Shown: positions 16,826 through 27,997 of the stretch, piece by piece
Numbering within the stretch: the stretch's first letter is position 1
Layout of the letters: each line of letters opens with the position of its first letter
DNA from: Cryobacterium sp. Y82
GTDB taxonomy: Bacteria > Actinomycetota > Actinomycetes > Actinomycetales > Microbacteriaceae
Direction: 5' to 3'
DNA length: 64,000 nucleotides
Assembly (NCBI RefSeq): GCF_002929495.1
Contig: NZ_PJJJ01000035.1
Coordinates: 270 to 64,269, forward strand
The notes under the pieces: generated by a model
The model's database searches: none
Told to the model about the DNA's origin: nothing
The model's input: only the letters and a program-made list of their open reading frames with translations
Position numbers and translations under genes: made by a program

Positions 16826-18163
16826 ATGGACAAGCAGCGCGACTTCGTTCTTCGGACCATCGAGGAGCGAGGAATCAAGTTCGTTCGACTCTGGTTCACC
16901 GATGTCGTCGGTACCTTGAAATCAGTTGCTATCGCACCCGCCGAAGTCGAGGGCGCATTCAACGAAGGCCTCGGGTTCGACGGCTCCGCCATCGAGGGCC
17001 TCACCCGTTCTTTCGAAGCGGATGTCCTGGCACACCCGGATCCCACTACCTTTCAGATTCTTCCGTGGCGGGGGGAGGTCGACCCCACCGCCCGCATGTT
17101 CTGCGACATCACCACGCCGGACGGCCAACCGGCCGTTGCTGATCCGCGCAATGTACTCAAGCGAACCCTCGCCAAGGCGGCCGAGCGTGGTTTCACGTTC
17201 TACACCCACCCCGAGGTGGAGTTCTACCTGCTCAAGTCGTCCAAGTACGGCAAGAACGGTCCGATTCCGGTCGACTCGGCCGGCTATTTCGACAATGTTC
17301 CCGGTGGAACCGCCCACGATTTCCGTCGCCGGTCGGTGCGCATGCTTGAAGACCTCGGTATTTCCGTTGAGTTCAGCCACCACGAGGCGGGGCCAGGCCA
17401 GAACGAAATCGACTTGCGCTATGCCGACGCTCTGACCACCGCCGACAACATCATGACCTTCCGGACCGTGGTCAAAGAAGTTGCGATCGAGCAGGGCGTG
17501 TACGCCACCTTCATGCCCAAGCCCATGTCGGAGCACCCCGGATCGGGCATGCACACGCACATGTCTTTGTTTGAGGGTGACGCGAACGCGTTCTATGAGG
17601 CCGGTGCGAAGTACCAGCTCTCCAAGATCGGCCGGCAGTTCATTGCCGGGCTGCTCAAACACGCCCCCGAGATCACCGCGGTGACCAACCAGTTCGTCAA
17701 CTCCTACAAGCGGCTGTGGGGCGGCGACGAAGCTCCAAGCTTTGTCTGCTGGGGTCACAACAACCGCTCAGCCCTGGTGCGCGTACCGCTGTACAAGCCG
17801 AACAAGGGCCAGAGCGCCCGCGTGGAATATCGAGCGATCGACTCCGCGGCCAACCCGTACCTCGCCTATTCGCTCATGCTGGCCGCCGGCCTCAAGGGCA
17901 TCGACGAGGGTTACGAATTGCCGCCAGAGGCGGAAGACAATGTGTGGAGCCTGAGCGACACCGAACGTCGTGCGCTCGGCTACACGCAGCTGCCAGCCAG
18001 TCTTGATCACGCGATTCAGTTCATGGAGGAGTCCGAACTCGTCGCGGAGACGCTCGGCGAACAGGTCTTCAATTATGTTCTGTTGAACAAGCGTCAGGAG
18101 TGGCGGGACTATCGGTCACAGGTCACCCCGTTCGAACTTCAAAAAAACCTGGAGATGCTCTAA
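16826..18163 (+). CDS. glnA2: Glutamine synthetase I, GlnA2 type
   Basis: A 445-residue type I glutamine synthetase of the shorter actinobacterial GlnA2 group. Visible are the N-terminal LWFTDVVGTLKSV, HPEVEFYLL and SHHEAGPGQNEID (metal and glutamate ligands), GSGMHTHMSL and NNRSALVRVP. It lacks the about 25-residue insert of the GlnA1 group. A Tyr in YELPPEAED aligns with the GlnA1 adenylylation region, but known GlnA2 enzymes are not the main GlnE target. AGAAAGAG precedes the ATG. glnE follows after 37 bp, so the pair is probably cotranscribed. Confidence 0.93.
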   Translation: MDKQRDFVLRTIEERGIKFVRLWFTDVVGTLKSVAIAPAEVEGAFNEGLGFDGSAIEGLTRSFEADVLAHPDPTTFQILPWRGEVDPTARMFCDITTPDGQPAVADPRNVLKRTLAKAAERGFTFYTHPEVEFYLLKSSKYGKNGPIPVDSAGYFDNVPGGTAHDFRRRSVRMLEDLGISVEFSHHEAGPGQNEIDLRYADALTTADNIMTFRTVVKEVAIEQGVYATFMPKPMSEHPGSGMHTHMSLFEGDANAFYEAGAKYQLSKIGRQFIAGLLKHAPEITAVTNQFVNSYKRLWGGDEAPSFVCWGHNNRSALVRVPLYKPNKGQSARVEYRAIDSAANPYLAYSLMLAAGLKGIDEGYELPPEAEDNVWSLSDTERRALGYTQLPASLDHAIQFMEESELVAETLGEQVFNYVLLNKRQEWRDYRSQVTPFELQKNLEML

Positions 18164-18200
18164 CTCGCCAGTGTGTCGATGATCGAAGGAATCACCCGCA

Positions 18201-21200
18201 ATGGAGCGTTTGCACTTGTCCCTGACCGAACTCGTTCGGGTAGGATTTGTAGACCTTGCCGAGATCCGTGTTCGACTCGACGAGGTTGCCCAGCTCGGTG
18301 CGGGCAGTCCGCACCGAGGTTTTGGTCCAGCCGTCCGGTTGACCGATACGCGGGCATTGCTGCCGTTGCTCACGAAGACGGCCAGCCCGGATGCCGCGCT
18401 GGTCGCGCTGGTCGCGCTGCTGCGGCAGGGTTCGCCTGAACTGTTCGACCTGCTCCAGTCGCCGAGTACGGCCGGGCGGCTGCTGAAGGTCGTCGGCGCT
18501 TCCAGCGGACTCACCGAATTCTTCCTCCGGCATCCGGCGGAACTCGCGGTTCTCGCCACGCCGCTAACCTTGCTGCCCGGCGTCGACGAACTGGTCAACG
18601 ACCTGCTGGACTCTGTCGGCGCAACCGAGGGTTTCTCCGGCCTGGTCGATGATGCAGCCTGGATCGCCCTCAGGGTACGCTACCGTCGCCGTCTGGCGCA
18701 GCTCGCCGCCTTCGACCTCGAACAGGCCGACCCCGTTGCCGGGCTCGACGGCATCGCCCGTACCCTGTCCGATCTGGCCACGGCGGCGCTCGAAGCCGCC
18801 CTCGCGGTGGCCCGCACCATGTGCAGCGGCGACGCTGCGGGGCGCGTGCTGTTTGCTGCCGATCAGGTGCGCGCAACCCGCCTGGCCATTATCGGCATGG
18901 GTAAGGCCGGGGCGAGCGAGCTCAACTACGTGAGCGACGTCGACGTTATTTTCGTCGCCGACGGCGACGAATCAGCCGGTCTTGAAAGTTCTCGAGCTGT
19001 AGAGATCGCGACCCGCCTGGCCATGCTCGTCATGCGAGGCCTGGGCGAATCCGGCATTGAACCGGAGCTGTGGGAGGTCGACCCCAACCTTCGCCCGGAA
19101 GGCAAGAGCGGAGCCCTCGTCCGCTCGATCGAATCCCATCTCGCCTACTACGACCGTTGGGCTAAGAGCTGGGAGTTTCAGGCGCTGCTCAAAGCCCGCA
19201 CGCTGGCCGGTGATCGCGAGCTCGGAGCCCGCTACATCGATGCGGTCACGCCCAAGGTCTGGAGCAGCGCCGGCCGCGAGAATTTCGTCCAATCGGTGCA
19301 GCGCATGCGGGAACGCGTCACCGACAACATCCCCGACGATGAGGTTGCTATTCAGCTCAAGCTCGGGCCGGGCGGACTGCGCGATATCGAGTTCACGGTG
19401 CAGTTGCTTCAGCTCGTGCACGGCCAGACCGATCCAGTCGTTCGACAGGCCGGCACACTCCCGGCGCTGACCGCCCTGGCCGCCGCGGGGTATGTGGGTC
19501 GGGTCGAAGCCACCGAATTCGCTCAGGACTATCGCATGCTGCGCCTGATGGAACATCGGCTGCAGCTGCAAAAACTGCGCCGTACCCACCTGATGCCGCG
19601 GGATGAGGCAACTTTGCGGGTGCTGGCCCGGTCAACCGGTCTGGCCACCAGCGCCGCCGGGCTCACCCTCCGCTGGTCGGAGACAAAACAGCGGGTGCGC
19701 GGCTTGCACGAGCGACTGTTCTACCGTCCCCTGCTAACGGCGGTGGCGTCCCTGCCGGCCGACGGGCTGAACCTGACAAGTGCACAGGCCGAAGCTCGGC
19801 TCGCCGCAATCGGCTTTCTGAACGCCAAGGGCGCTCTGGCCCACATCGCCGCCCTCTCCGGTGGAGTCTCCCGGCGCGCGGCCATCCAGCGGCACCTCCT
19901 TCCCGTGCTCCTGCAGTGGCTGTCGCAGGGGGCAGACCCGGACTACGGTTTTCTGGTTTTTCGACGCCTGAGCGACAGCCTCGGTTCGACCTATTGGTTT
20001 CTGCGCATGCTGCGTGACTCCTCGGGTGCCGCCGAACGCCTCACCAGAGTGTTGTCCGGAAGTCGTTTTATCGGCGAGCTGCTGGAGAAAATCCCCGAAG
20101 CGGTGGCGTGGCTCGAGGACGAAGCCGACCTGCAGCCACGGCCGCTGAGGGCTCTCCAGGACGAAACCCGGGCGGTCCTTGGCCGGCATGAAAGCCCGGA
20201 TGCCGCCGCGACTATTCTGCGTGCGGCCCGGCGCCGTGAGATGCTGCGATTGGCCTTCGCAGCCCTTCTCGGTCAGATTAATCTCGACCAGCTGGGTCAG
20301 GGCCTGACAGATGTCAACGCCACGTATATTCAGGGCGTCATCGCTGCCATTCGTGGGGGAGAGCTGATTGTTCAGGGTGGTCATGATGGTTCCGACAACA
20401 GCGCGTCGAGCGGTGACGGCATTGAATTCGGTGTGATCGGTATGGGGCGGTTCGGCGGTGCCGAGCTCGGTTTCGGTTCCGACGCTGACGTCATGTACGT
20501 ATTCCGCGCTGGAAGTCTCGACAGCGAAGCGGCCAACGAGCGTGCCCGGTACATCGTGCGCGAACTTAATCGGCTTACCGAAGACGGCCGTTTGCCGCTC
20601 GATCTGGACATCGGTTTGCGGCCGGAGGGCAACAATGGGCCGGTCGTGCGGTCGCTCGACTCCTATCAGGCGTACTACCGTCGCTGGTCCCTCACCTGGG
20701 AAGCTCAGGCGCTCCTCCGCGGTCGCGGTGTGGCCGGTGATGTTGCGCTGCTGCGGGACTTTGAGGCAGTCGCTGACGAGGTGCGGTACCCCGCAGGCAT
20801 TAGCGAACAGGCCGTGCGGGAAGTACGTCGCATCAAGGCTCGGGTTGAGAACGAGCGTCTGCCGCAGGGCGCGGACCCGAACCGGCACCTGAAATTGGGG
20901 CGCGGCTCGCTCAGCGACGTGGAATGGCTGGTTCAGTTGCTTCAGCTGCAGCACGCCGCGGCGATTCCGGCGCTGCGCACGACGTCCACACTGGCGGCGT
21001 TGGACGAGGCAGTCAGGGCCGCATTGATACCAGCAGTGGATGCGGCGGTGCTGCGCAGCGCGTGGATCTTTGCGTCCCGCGCTCGCTCGGCCATCACTCT
21101 CTGGACGAACCATACCTCGAATGTGTTACCGACCGATCGTGCCGCCCTCGAGGGTATCGCCCGGGTCATGGAATACCCGCCAGGGTCGGGTAATCAATTG

Positions 21201-21296
21201 GAAGACGACTATCTCGCTGTGACTCGGCGTTCCCGCGCCGTATTCGAGCGCCTGTTTTACGGCCCCGTGGAACGTCCCGGCCCGACCGTCGGCTGA
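18201..21296 (+). CDS. glnE: Bifunctional glutamine synthetase adenylyltransferase/adenylyl-removing enzyme
   Basis: A 1031-residue enzyme with two nucleotidyltransferase domains. The N-terminal one has GMGKAGASELNYVSDVDVIF near residue 232 and the C-terminal one GMGRFGGAELGFGSDADVMY near residue 750; both keep the SDxD metal-binding motif, so both activities appear intact. It adds AMP to, or removes it from, the tyrosine of GlnA1 according to nitrogen status. Its target gene glnA1 is next door on the opposite strand, separated by a strong hairpin. Confidence 0.96.
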   Translation: MERLHLSLTELVRVGFVDLAEIRVRLDEVAQLGAGSPHRGFGPAVRLTDTRALLPLLTKTASPDAALVALVALLRQGSPELFDLLQSPSTAGRLLKVVGASSGLTEFFLRHPAELAVLATPLTLLPGVDELVNDLLDSVGATEGFSGLVDDAAWIALRVRYRRRLAQLAAFDLEQADPVAGLDGIARTLSDLATAALEAALAVARTMCSGDAAGRVLFAADQVRATRLAIIGMGKAGASELNYVSDVDVIFVADGDESAGLESSRAVEIATRLAMLVMRGLGESGIEPELWEVDPNLRPEGKSGALVRSIESHLAYYDRWAKSWEFQALLKARTLAGDRELGARYIDAVTPKVWSSAGRENFVQSVQRMRERVTDNIPDDEVAIQLKLGPGGLRDIEFTVQLLQLVHGQTDPVVRQAGTLPALTALAAAGYVGRVEATEFAQDYRMLRLMEHRLQLQKLRRTHLMPRDEATLRVLARSTGLATSAAGLTLRWSETKQRVRGLHERLFYRPLLTAVASLPADGLNLTSAQAEARLAAIGFLNAKGALAHIAALSGGVSRRAAIQRHLLPVLLQWLSQGADPDYGFLVFRRLSDSLGSTYWFLRMLRDSSGAAERLTRVLSGSRFIGELLEKIPEAVAWLEDEADLQPRPLRALQDETRAVLGRHESPDAAATILRAARRREMLRLAFAALLGQINLDQLGQGLTDVNATYIQGVIAAIRGGELIVQGGHDGSDNSASSGDGIEFGVIGMGRFGGAELGFGSDADVMYVFRAGSLDSEAANERARYIVRELNRLTEDGRLPLDLDIGLRPEGNNGPVVRSLDSYQAYYRRWSLTWEAQALLRGRGVAGDVALLRDFEAVADEVRYPAGISEQAVREVRRIKARVENERLPQGADPNRHLKLGRGSLSDVEWLVQLLQLQHAAAIPALRTTSTLAALDEAVRAALIPAVDAAVLRSAWIFASRARSAITLWTNHTSNVLPTDRAALEGIARVMEYPPGSGNQLEDDYLAVTRRSRAVFERLFYGPVERPGPTVG

Positions 21297-21336
21297 CGAT
21301 TCCACAAAAATCTGATCCACCAGGTCAGGAGCAACA

Positions 21337-21374
21337 CAGACAGGGACCGCATCCGAAGATGCGGTCCCTGTCTG
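21337..21374. terminator. Bidirectional terminator between glnE and glnA1
   Basis: Perfect 17-bp stem, 21337-21353 with 21358-21374, closed by a CGAA tetraloop. It is the strongest hairpin in the window but has no T-run on either side, so termination may rely on the stem alone or with Rho. Confidence 0.85.
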
Positions 21375-21403
21375 AGTGCCGTGTGGCCTATGGGCAGTGC
21401 GGT

Positions 21404-22828
<1,425 letters not shown>

Positions 22829-22906
22829 GCGGACTAACTCCAGACGACGGGGGCGTAGAAACGGCCGAATCGGACACATCGGCTCCCCTGAGATTAGTAT
22901 CGCCGC

Positions 22907-22944
22907 GTTACTTCTCCGTGACGCTTATGTTTCCCCCATGTTAC
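22907..22944. promoter_or_regulatory. GlnR-like box upstream of glnA1
   Basis: Four half-sites with exact 11-bp periodicity on the plus strand: GTTAC (22907-22911), GTGAC (22918-22922), GTTTC (22929-22933) and GTTAC (22940-22944), each separated by 6 nt. Read on the minus strand this is GTAAC-n6-GAAAC-n6-GTCAC-n6-GTAAC, the actinobacterial GlnR pattern. It sits upstream of glnA1 and also covers the expected -35 region of the divergent RDD gene. A possible glnA1 -10 (TAATCT, minus strand) is at 22896-22891. Confidence 0.75.
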
Positions 22945-22960
22945 AGGGAGGGCTCCTCGG

Positions 22961-22972
22961 TAGACTCATCGG
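22961..22972 (+). promoter_or_regulatory. -10 box for leaderless RDD gene
   Basis: TAGACT at 22961-22966 is followed by 6 nt and the GTG start at 22973. Confidence 0.55.
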
Positions 22973-23401
22973 GTGCCAGACTCCAACCCCCGCCCGAACA
23001 CTTTTGGTCAGCTTCCGCCCAGTAAATGGCCGGGGGAGCGACTCGGACTACCCCAGAGGGGACCCAATTCCATCGGCCGTCCCGGCAGACGGATGCTCGG
23101 CTTCGCCATTGATTGGGCGATCGCCATCGGGGTCTCCAAGGTCTTCTTCAACTATGACCCGGCCGCCAACCTGATCATTTTCGTCATTCTGCAGATCGTC
23201 TTCATTCCCACGATCGGCGCCAGCATCGGTCATCGGCTGGTCGGGTTGCGGATCATCTCTATCCACGGGGGGTGGGTCGGGTTGTGGCGTCCCATTGTGC
23301 GCTCTGTGCTTCTTGGAATTGCACTCCCCGCGCTGGTCTGGGATTCCGACCAACGTGGCTTCCACGACAAAATCGCGGGAACAGCTCTCATTCGCCGCTA
23401 G
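22973..23401 (+). CDS. RDD family membrane protein
   Basis: A 142-residue protein with a polar N-terminus of about 38 residues, then RRMLGFAIDWAIAIGV, the RDD-family signature with conserved Arg and Asp, and two or three further hydrophobic segments, ending DQRGFHDKIAGTALIRR; the HDK motif is also typical. Function is not established for such short members. The GTG start has no ribosome site, only a -10 box 6 nt upstream. It is divergent from glnA1 and shares its regulatory gap with the GlnR-like box, so nitrogen control is possible. Confidence 0.85.
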   Translation: MPDSNPRPNTFGQLPPSKWPGERLGLPQRGPNSIGRPGRRMLGFAIDWAIAIGVSKVFFNYDPAANLIIFVILQIVFIPTIGASIGHRLVGLRIISIHGGWVGLWRPIVRSVLLGIALPALVWDSDQRGFHDKIAGTALIRR

Positions 23402-23437
23402 CCCGAAAGTCGGGAAACGCGGTCAGGCCGAACAGAG

Positions 23438-23466
23438 AACGGCCGGGCGCAGAGCGCCCGGCCGTT
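23438..23466. terminator. Bidirectional terminator after RDD and DUF4191 genes
   Basis: Thirteen-bp perfect stem (23438-23450 with 23454-23466), 3-nt loop, followed on the plus strand by CATTTATTTA. It lies between two convergent genes. Confidence 0.85.
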
Positions 23467-23482
23467 CATTTATTTACGGAGA

Positions 23483-24190
23483 CTAACCGCGCTGTGGACG
23501 GGCCTTCATCGGGTCGACGCCCTTCGGAATGGGAAGTTTTGTACCCATGGAGTTGAGCCGGTTATTGACGGCGAGAACCTCAGCCTTGGTCAGTATGGGC
23601 TTGATTCGGGTCAGGCGGCGTGCCAGCTTGTGCAGCGGCACGGCGTCCTCGTCGGGTCCAACCGAGATCACCGTGACGCCGACGTTGCCACCGATGCGCA
23701 CGATCTTGCGCTTTTCTTCGTCGAGCATGCGAGCGGTGCGCGTCTTGGGACCCTCGCTGATCAGCACGACACCGCCGCGACCGACGGCGCGATAGACCGC
23801 GTCCTGGGTCTTGCCATTGACGGCGACCGGCATCTCGCTGCCGACCCAACCACGCTTCAGTGAGCTGCGCAGCACGGCCCCGACGGCACCGGGCTGACCC
23901 TCAATCTGCGAATACGCTGCCTTCTCCGCGCGTCGACCCAGAATGATCAGCATCGCCAGAATGCCGGCAAGTACACCGGCGATGATCCAGAGCACCATGG
24001 TGAAGACGTTGCTGCCGGGAATCAACAGGGCCAGGGCCAGGCTGATCAGAACGGGTATGAGGAAGGCCAAAACCAGAATCCAAACGATGTTCGAGTCGTA
24101 GCGCCTCGTCATCTGGAAAACCTGCCACATTTGCTTCAAGCGGCCGGGCTGTTTTGGTTTTTTGGGGGTCTTTTCCTTGCTGCGTGCCAT
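23483..24190 (-). CDS. DUF4191 family membrane protein
   Basis: A 235-residue protein with a basic start (RSKEKTPKKPKQPGRLKQMW), two adjacent membrane segments (about residues 36-60 and 64-85) and a cytosolic C-terminal domain of about 150 residues with IEGQPGAVGAVLRSSLKRGW and a basic tail. This is the DUF4191 layout, conserved in actinobacteria next to lipA. No biochemical function is known. Its ATG has a -10 box 7 nt upstream and no ribosome site. lipA lies upstream on the same strand with a 47-bp gap, so read-through is also possible. Confidence 0.88.
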   Translation of the reverse strand: MARSKEKTPKKPKQPGRLKQMWQVFQMTRRYDSNIVWILVLAFLIPVLISLALALLIPGSNVFTMVLWIIAGVLAGILAMLIILGRRAEKAAYSQIEGQPGAVGAVLRSSLKRGWVGSEMPVAVNGKTQDAVYRAVGRGGVVLISEGPKTRTARMLDEEKRKIVRIGGNVGVTVISVGPDEDAVPLHKLARRLTRIKPILTKAEVLAVNNRLNSMGTKLPIPKGVDPMKARPQRG

Positions 24191-24203
24191 GGGTATAAGA
24201 CTA
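24191..24203 (-). promoter_or_regulatory. -10 box for leaderless DUF4191 gene
   Basis: Minus strand TAGTCT (24203-24198), 7 nt, then ATG at 24190. It lies in the 47-bp gap after lipA, so the gene may have its own leaderless promoter. Confidence 0.5.
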
Positions 24204-24237
24204 CCCAGTCACTTGAATGCCGCATGACCGAATTTGG

Positions 24238-25227
24238 TCACGACGCGGCTTGGGCAAACCCGAGCTGGGCATCGGCCAGCTGGCGCAGTTCAGCGGGGAT
24301 CTCTCGACCGGTCGCGACCATGGACTGGGCCCAGAGTCGACCGGCACGATAAGAAGAACGCACGAGCGGGCCCGAGAGAACGCCAAGAAAGCCGATTTCC
24401 TTGGCTTCCTCGTTGAGCTCTACGAACTCCTCCGGGCGCACCCAGCGAGCGACCGGCAGGTGCCGGGCGCTCGGGCGCAGGTATTGCGTAATGGTGATGA
24501 TGTCGGTGCCGGCCTCGTGCAGGTCGTGCAGCGCCTGGGTGATCTCAGCGCGTTCCTCTCCCATGCCGAGAATGAGGTTGGACTTGGTGATCAGTCCGGC
24601 GTTGCGTCCCTGGGTGAGCACGTCGAGCGACCGGTCATACCGAAACGCCGGGCGGATGCGTTTGAAGATGCGCGGCACGGTCTCGACGTTGTGGGCAAAT
24701 ACCTCCGGCTTGGCGTCAAACACCTGGGCCAGGTGCTCCGGATTGCCGGAGAAGTCCGGCACGAGAATCTCGACACCGGTGCCAGGGCTCTGCTGGTGAA
24801 TCTGCCGAATGGTTTCGGCGTACAGCCAGGCCCCCTCATCGGGGAGGTCGTCGCGGGCGACGCCCGTGACGGTGGCATAACGCAGGTTCATGGTGACAAC
24901 GGATTCGCCGACACGGCGCGGTTCGTCGGTATCGTAGTCGGCCGGTTTTCCGGTATCGATCTGGCAGAAATCACACCGTCTCGTGCACTGTGAGCCACCG
25001 ATGAGGAAGGTCGCTTCGCGGTCTTCCCAGCATTCAAAGATGTTCGGGCACCCCGCTTCCTGACACACGGTGTGCAGATTTTCACTTTTGACCAGGCTTT
25101 GCAATTTCTGATACTCCGGCCCCATCTTGGCGACCGTCTTGATCCAGGCGGGCTTGCGTTCAATCGGCGTCTCCGCGTTGCGAATTTCTAATCGCAACAG
25201 TTTGCGACCTTCGGGTACTGCGCTCAT
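24238..25227 (-). CDS. lipA: Lipoyl synthase
   Basis: A 329-residue radical-SAM enzyme that inserts two sulfurs into octanoyl groups on E2 and H proteins. Both iron-sulfur cluster motifs are intact: the auxiliary cluster in [12 protein letters not shown] (C-x4-C-x5-C) and the radical-SAM cluster in CTRRCDFC (C-x3-C-x2-C). The serine ligand of the auxiliary cluster is in RSSYRAG near residue 292. Its start overlaps the lipB stop by the ATGA arrangement, so translation is probably coupled. Substrates made nearby include the E2 at 27998-29425. Confidence 0.96.
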   Translation of the reverse strand: MSAVPEGRKLLRLEIRNAETPIERKPAWIKTVAKMGPEYQKLQSLVKSENLHTVCQEAGCPNIFECWEDREATFLIGGSQCTRRCDFCQIDTGKPADYDTDEPRRVGESVVTMNLRYATVTGVARDDLPDEGAWLYAETIRQIHQQSPGTGVEILVPDFSGNPEHLAQVFDAKPEVFAHNVETVPRIFKRIRPAFRYDRSLDVLTQGRNAGLITKSNLILGMGEERAEITQALHDLHEAGTDIITITQYLRPSARHLPVARWVRPEEFVELNEEAKEIGFLGVLSGPLVRSSYRAGRLWAQSMVATGREIPAELRQLADAQLGFAQAAS

Positions 25228-25904
25228 GCGTTCGTCCTGACGTTGTCGAGGCTGGCGGAGGTCGTGTTGGCGAGGTTCACGCTCGCCGAGCGTCGGAAGG
25301 CGGCCGTGATGGGGTCAATCAACTCGCTTGGGTCAACCGTGTGTCCCAGCACGCGCGACATGGTGGTCACACCGGCATCGCGAATGCCGCAGGCGATGAT
25401 GCGCGAGTAGGCTTCCAGCGAGTTGCTGCAGTTGAGAGCGAAACCGTGCATTGTGACGCCCTGGGCGACGCGGATGCCGATGGCGGCGATCTTGTCTTCA
25501 TGTCCGGCCTCGCCGACCCAGACCCCCGAGCGTCCGGCCACCCGCACGGCGTCGATGCCGAACTCGATCAAGACCTCGATCAGGATGCTTTCAAGGGACC
25601 GAACATAGCCGACGACATCGACGGGTTCGTGCAGGTGCAGAATGGGATAACCCACCAATTGACCAGGTCCGTGCCAGGTAATCTTGCCACCCCGGTCGAC
25701 GTCGATCACCGGGGTATCGTCGACGGGCCGTTCCTCAGGCAGGGTGCGTTTTCCGGCCGTATACACTGCTGGATGCTCCAACAGAAGGACGGTGTCCGGT
25801 CGTTCACAAGCGACGACGGAACGATGGACTGCGCGTTGGAGCTCTAGGCCCTCAACATACGGCACGGAGTTGGCGCTTAGCCCCGCGACGACAAAGTCGA
25901 GCAT
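25224..25904 (-). CDS. lipB: Octanoyl-ACP:protein octanoyltransferase
   Basis: A 226-residue enzyme that transfers octanoyl from ACP to lipoyl domains, the step before LipA. Visible are [17 protein letters not shown], the catalytic Lys in [11 protein letters not shown] and the catalytic Cys in IIACGI. The frame remains open far upstream, but ATG at 25904 gives the usual LipB N-terminus and has a -10 box 7 nt ahead; the upstream extension would run through the divergent intergenic region. lipA follows with overlapping stop and start. Confidence 0.94.
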   Translation of the reverse strand: MLDFVVAGLSANSVPYVEGLELQRAVHRSVVACERPDTVLLLEHPAVYTAGKRTLPEERPVDDTPVIDVDRGGKITWHGPGQLVGYPILHLHEPVDVVGYVRSLESILIEVLIEFGIDAVRVAGRSGVWVGEAGHEDKIAAIGIRVAQGVTMHGFALNCSNSLEAYSRIIACGIRDAGVTTMSRVLGHTVDPSELIDPITAAFRRSASVNLANTTSASLDNVRTNA

Positions 25905-25917
25905 GTGCCCCAGTCTA
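25905..25917 (-). promoter_or_regulatory. -10 box for leaderless lipB-lipA
   Basis: Minus strand TAGACT (25917-25912), 7 nt, then the lipB ATG at 25904. Confidence 0.55.
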
Positions 25918-26185
25918 GGGCGCCGTGGGCAATCTGTGTGCAGCGAACACCGTGGGTGCGAGGTCACCGGTGCGAATACTTCGACTCCTCCACAACGGCA
26001 CGGATCGCTCGCGCTGCACTGATGAAAGATGTGCGGGTCGTTCAGCCGGTTATGCGCACGAACATGGTCCAGTGAGACGACGCGCTGAACGGTCCCCGGC
26101 TTCGGTCGACGAAACATATTGCCATGAGTCTGCTCAACAGGTCTCACACCAAGACGCCGACGATGCTGACGTTGATCCGAGCACT

Positions 26186-27952
26186 GTGGCATCGGTGCAC
26201 ACGGAGGGTGTCGTTGCCGGACACCGGGTAATCCGCCTTTTGGGCGCTGGGCACCGCGCCGTGGTCTACCTGGGACATTCCGGTGCCGGGAGCCTCGTTG
26301 CTCTCAAGGTCTTCCACGCCGCCACCGAGACGGCAAGCATTGAACTCGACATCACCGTACTGACGTCGGCCGCAGCGCCGGGACTCGTGCGTCTGCTCGA
26401 CGTCGCGCAAGTTAGCGATGGCCGCATCTGTCTGATCCTGGAACGGCTCGCCGGGGGTTCCCTCGCCAGGTATCTGGTCGAACACCCGTCCTTGTCACCG
26501 GGCGAGGTCGTGACCCTGCTGGCACCGATCACTGTGGCCCTCAACGCGATGCACACGGCCGGGTTCGCGCACGGCGGCGTCACCCAGTCAACAATTCTGC
26601 TGGATGCGAATGGCCGGGCAGTGCTGACCGGTTTTGGTGCTGTTTTAAACCTCAACGACGTGCCCCGGGACCGAATACAGAGGCTGCGCGCCGACTACAA
26701 ACGCTTGGCAGTTGTAATGGTGGCCGTCTTTGAGTCGGTCGCGAAAACGGACCCGCACCGCGAGAGCAGTGCCGCACTGATGCGACGATTTCAGGCTGCC
26801 ATCAATCCCTCAGCACCTCCAGCACGTCCAGCACAGGCACCTGACGCCGCACACCCCGGATCGATCCTGGGCAGGCTCGAATACGACCTTTTTGATTGGG
26901 CCGACGCTGAACCACTTCACGGCTTTGACCCCGACGACCGACGCGATGCACAAGGAGTCACGGCGAACCCTGCCGCTGTCGAGACGAAAGCTGTGCAGGT
27001 CAACGGGGTTCAACTCCGCCACAGCGCTCTGCACACAGACCCGGCCGGACCGCGGGCTCCCGACGACAAGGACTTTGGCCATGAAACCCCCGCCGACCCA
27101 ACGGGCGGCAAGCTCGACAACGAAGTAAGTTCACAGGCTTACCGCCCCGACGAACGCGCCGACGAACTCGTCGAAGACTTCGACGCGAGCTTCGACGATA
27201 GGTGGCCGCGCGATCGTTTCGCCGTCAGTGGCGGTGTTCTCCGCAACCTCTCCGGTCGGGGAACCACCCTCCTACGTGCACTACAGCCGCGGGCACGCCT
27301 CGGTCGGGTAATCGAGAGCGTGGTCTCCTCTGTGGTCGACTCGCATCCGCTCAACTCCGCGGGGCACGCACTACGTAAACGACTGCACGGGCACCATCGT
27401 CCCCTGCTGGTGGCCGCTATCGGAGGCGCCAGCATTCTCATGCTCGCCCTGACCCTGTTCCCCGTCTCAGGCCGTGCCGGGGAAACTGGGCCACCGCGTG
27501 TTGCGGCTACAGCCGGTGCTGCACCTGTCAACGACACTCCAGGGCCAACCGACGGTCCGACAATACCGAACGGTTTACCAGTGGATGCCGCAGGCTCCGC
27601 CAGCCAGGCGGCAATAGCGGGGGATGACCCGGTAGCGGCCGTGCTGGCCCTGCTCGGGCGCCGGGCCGCGTGCCTGTTGGCCGCGTCCCTGGTCTGCCTG
27701 GTCGACGTCGACCAGACCGGGTCGGCCATTCTGGCTTCAGACAGCTACGATGCCCGTGAGCGGCAGCAGGGTCTGTCCGGCCGGGATATCGCAGACTATT
27801 CGGACTATGTGCCGTCACTGGTCGAACGCAGCGGCGACCTCGCCGTCGTCGCATTGACCCCGGCGTCCGGGGAGCAAAAAAGCCAGCCGGCCTCGGTCCT
27901 TGTGGTTAAGGGCGAGGACGGCTGGCGTCTTCGTGAAATTTTCGACTACTGA
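26186..27952 (+). CDS. Membrane-anchored serine/threonine pseudokinase
   Basis: About 588 residues if the GTG at 26186 is the start; the frame is open from 25925, but that part is Cys-rich and unlike coding sequence, so the start is uncertain. A kinase-like domain fills residues 10-220: glycine loop [11 protein letters not shown] and VALK with Lys41 are kept, but the HRD motif reads HGG (residues 129-131) and DFG reads GFG (149-151), so both catalytic aspartates are missing. A disordered linker follows, then one membrane helix (about 407-427) and an outer domain of about 160 residues ending in WRLREIFDY. Predicted role: binding or scaffold rather than phosphotransfer. It is convergent with the E2 gene. 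Confidence 0.75.
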   Translation: MASVHTEGVVAGHRVIRLLGAGHRAVVYLGHSGAGSLVALKVFHAATETASIELDITVLTSAAAPGLVRLLDVAQVSDGRICLILERLAGGSLARYLVEHPSLSPGEVVTLLAPITVALNAMHTAGFAHGGVTQSTILLDANGRAVLTGFGAVLNLNDVPRDRIQRLRADYKRLAVVMVAVFESVAKTDPHRESSAALMRRFQAAINPSAPPARPAQAPDAAHPGSILGRLEYDLFDWADAEPLHGFDPDDRRDAQGVTANPAAVETKAVQVNGVQLRHSALHTDPAGPRAPDDKDFGHETPADPTGGKLDNEVSSQAYRPDERADELVEDFDASFDDRWPRDRFAVSGGVLRNLSGRGTTLLRALQPRARLGRVIESVVSSVVDSHPLNSAGHALRKRLHGHHRPLLVAAIGGASILMLALTLFPVSGRAGETGPPRVAATAGAAPVNDTPGPTDGPTIPNGLPVDAAGSASQAAIAGDDPVAAVLALLGRRAACLLAASLVCLVDVDQTGSAILASDSYDARERQQGLSGRDIADYSDYVPSLVERSGDLAVVALTPASGEQKSQPASVLVVKGEDGWRLREIFDY

Positions 27953-27997
27953 ACTGCGCCATAACCGCGGGTGGTCCAGGGCCGTAAGTTCAAGCTG

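Noticed and set aside
19734-21113. Open minus-strand frame of about 460 codons
   Set aside because: It is antisense to glnE, with no recognisable motif and shadow-type amino-acid composition.
25925-26185. N-terminal extension of the pseudokinase gene
   Set aside because: The frame is open from a GTG at 25925, but the residues are rich in Cys, Arg and His and unlike the rest. The region is also needed for the lipB and kinase promoters. I treat it as noncoding.
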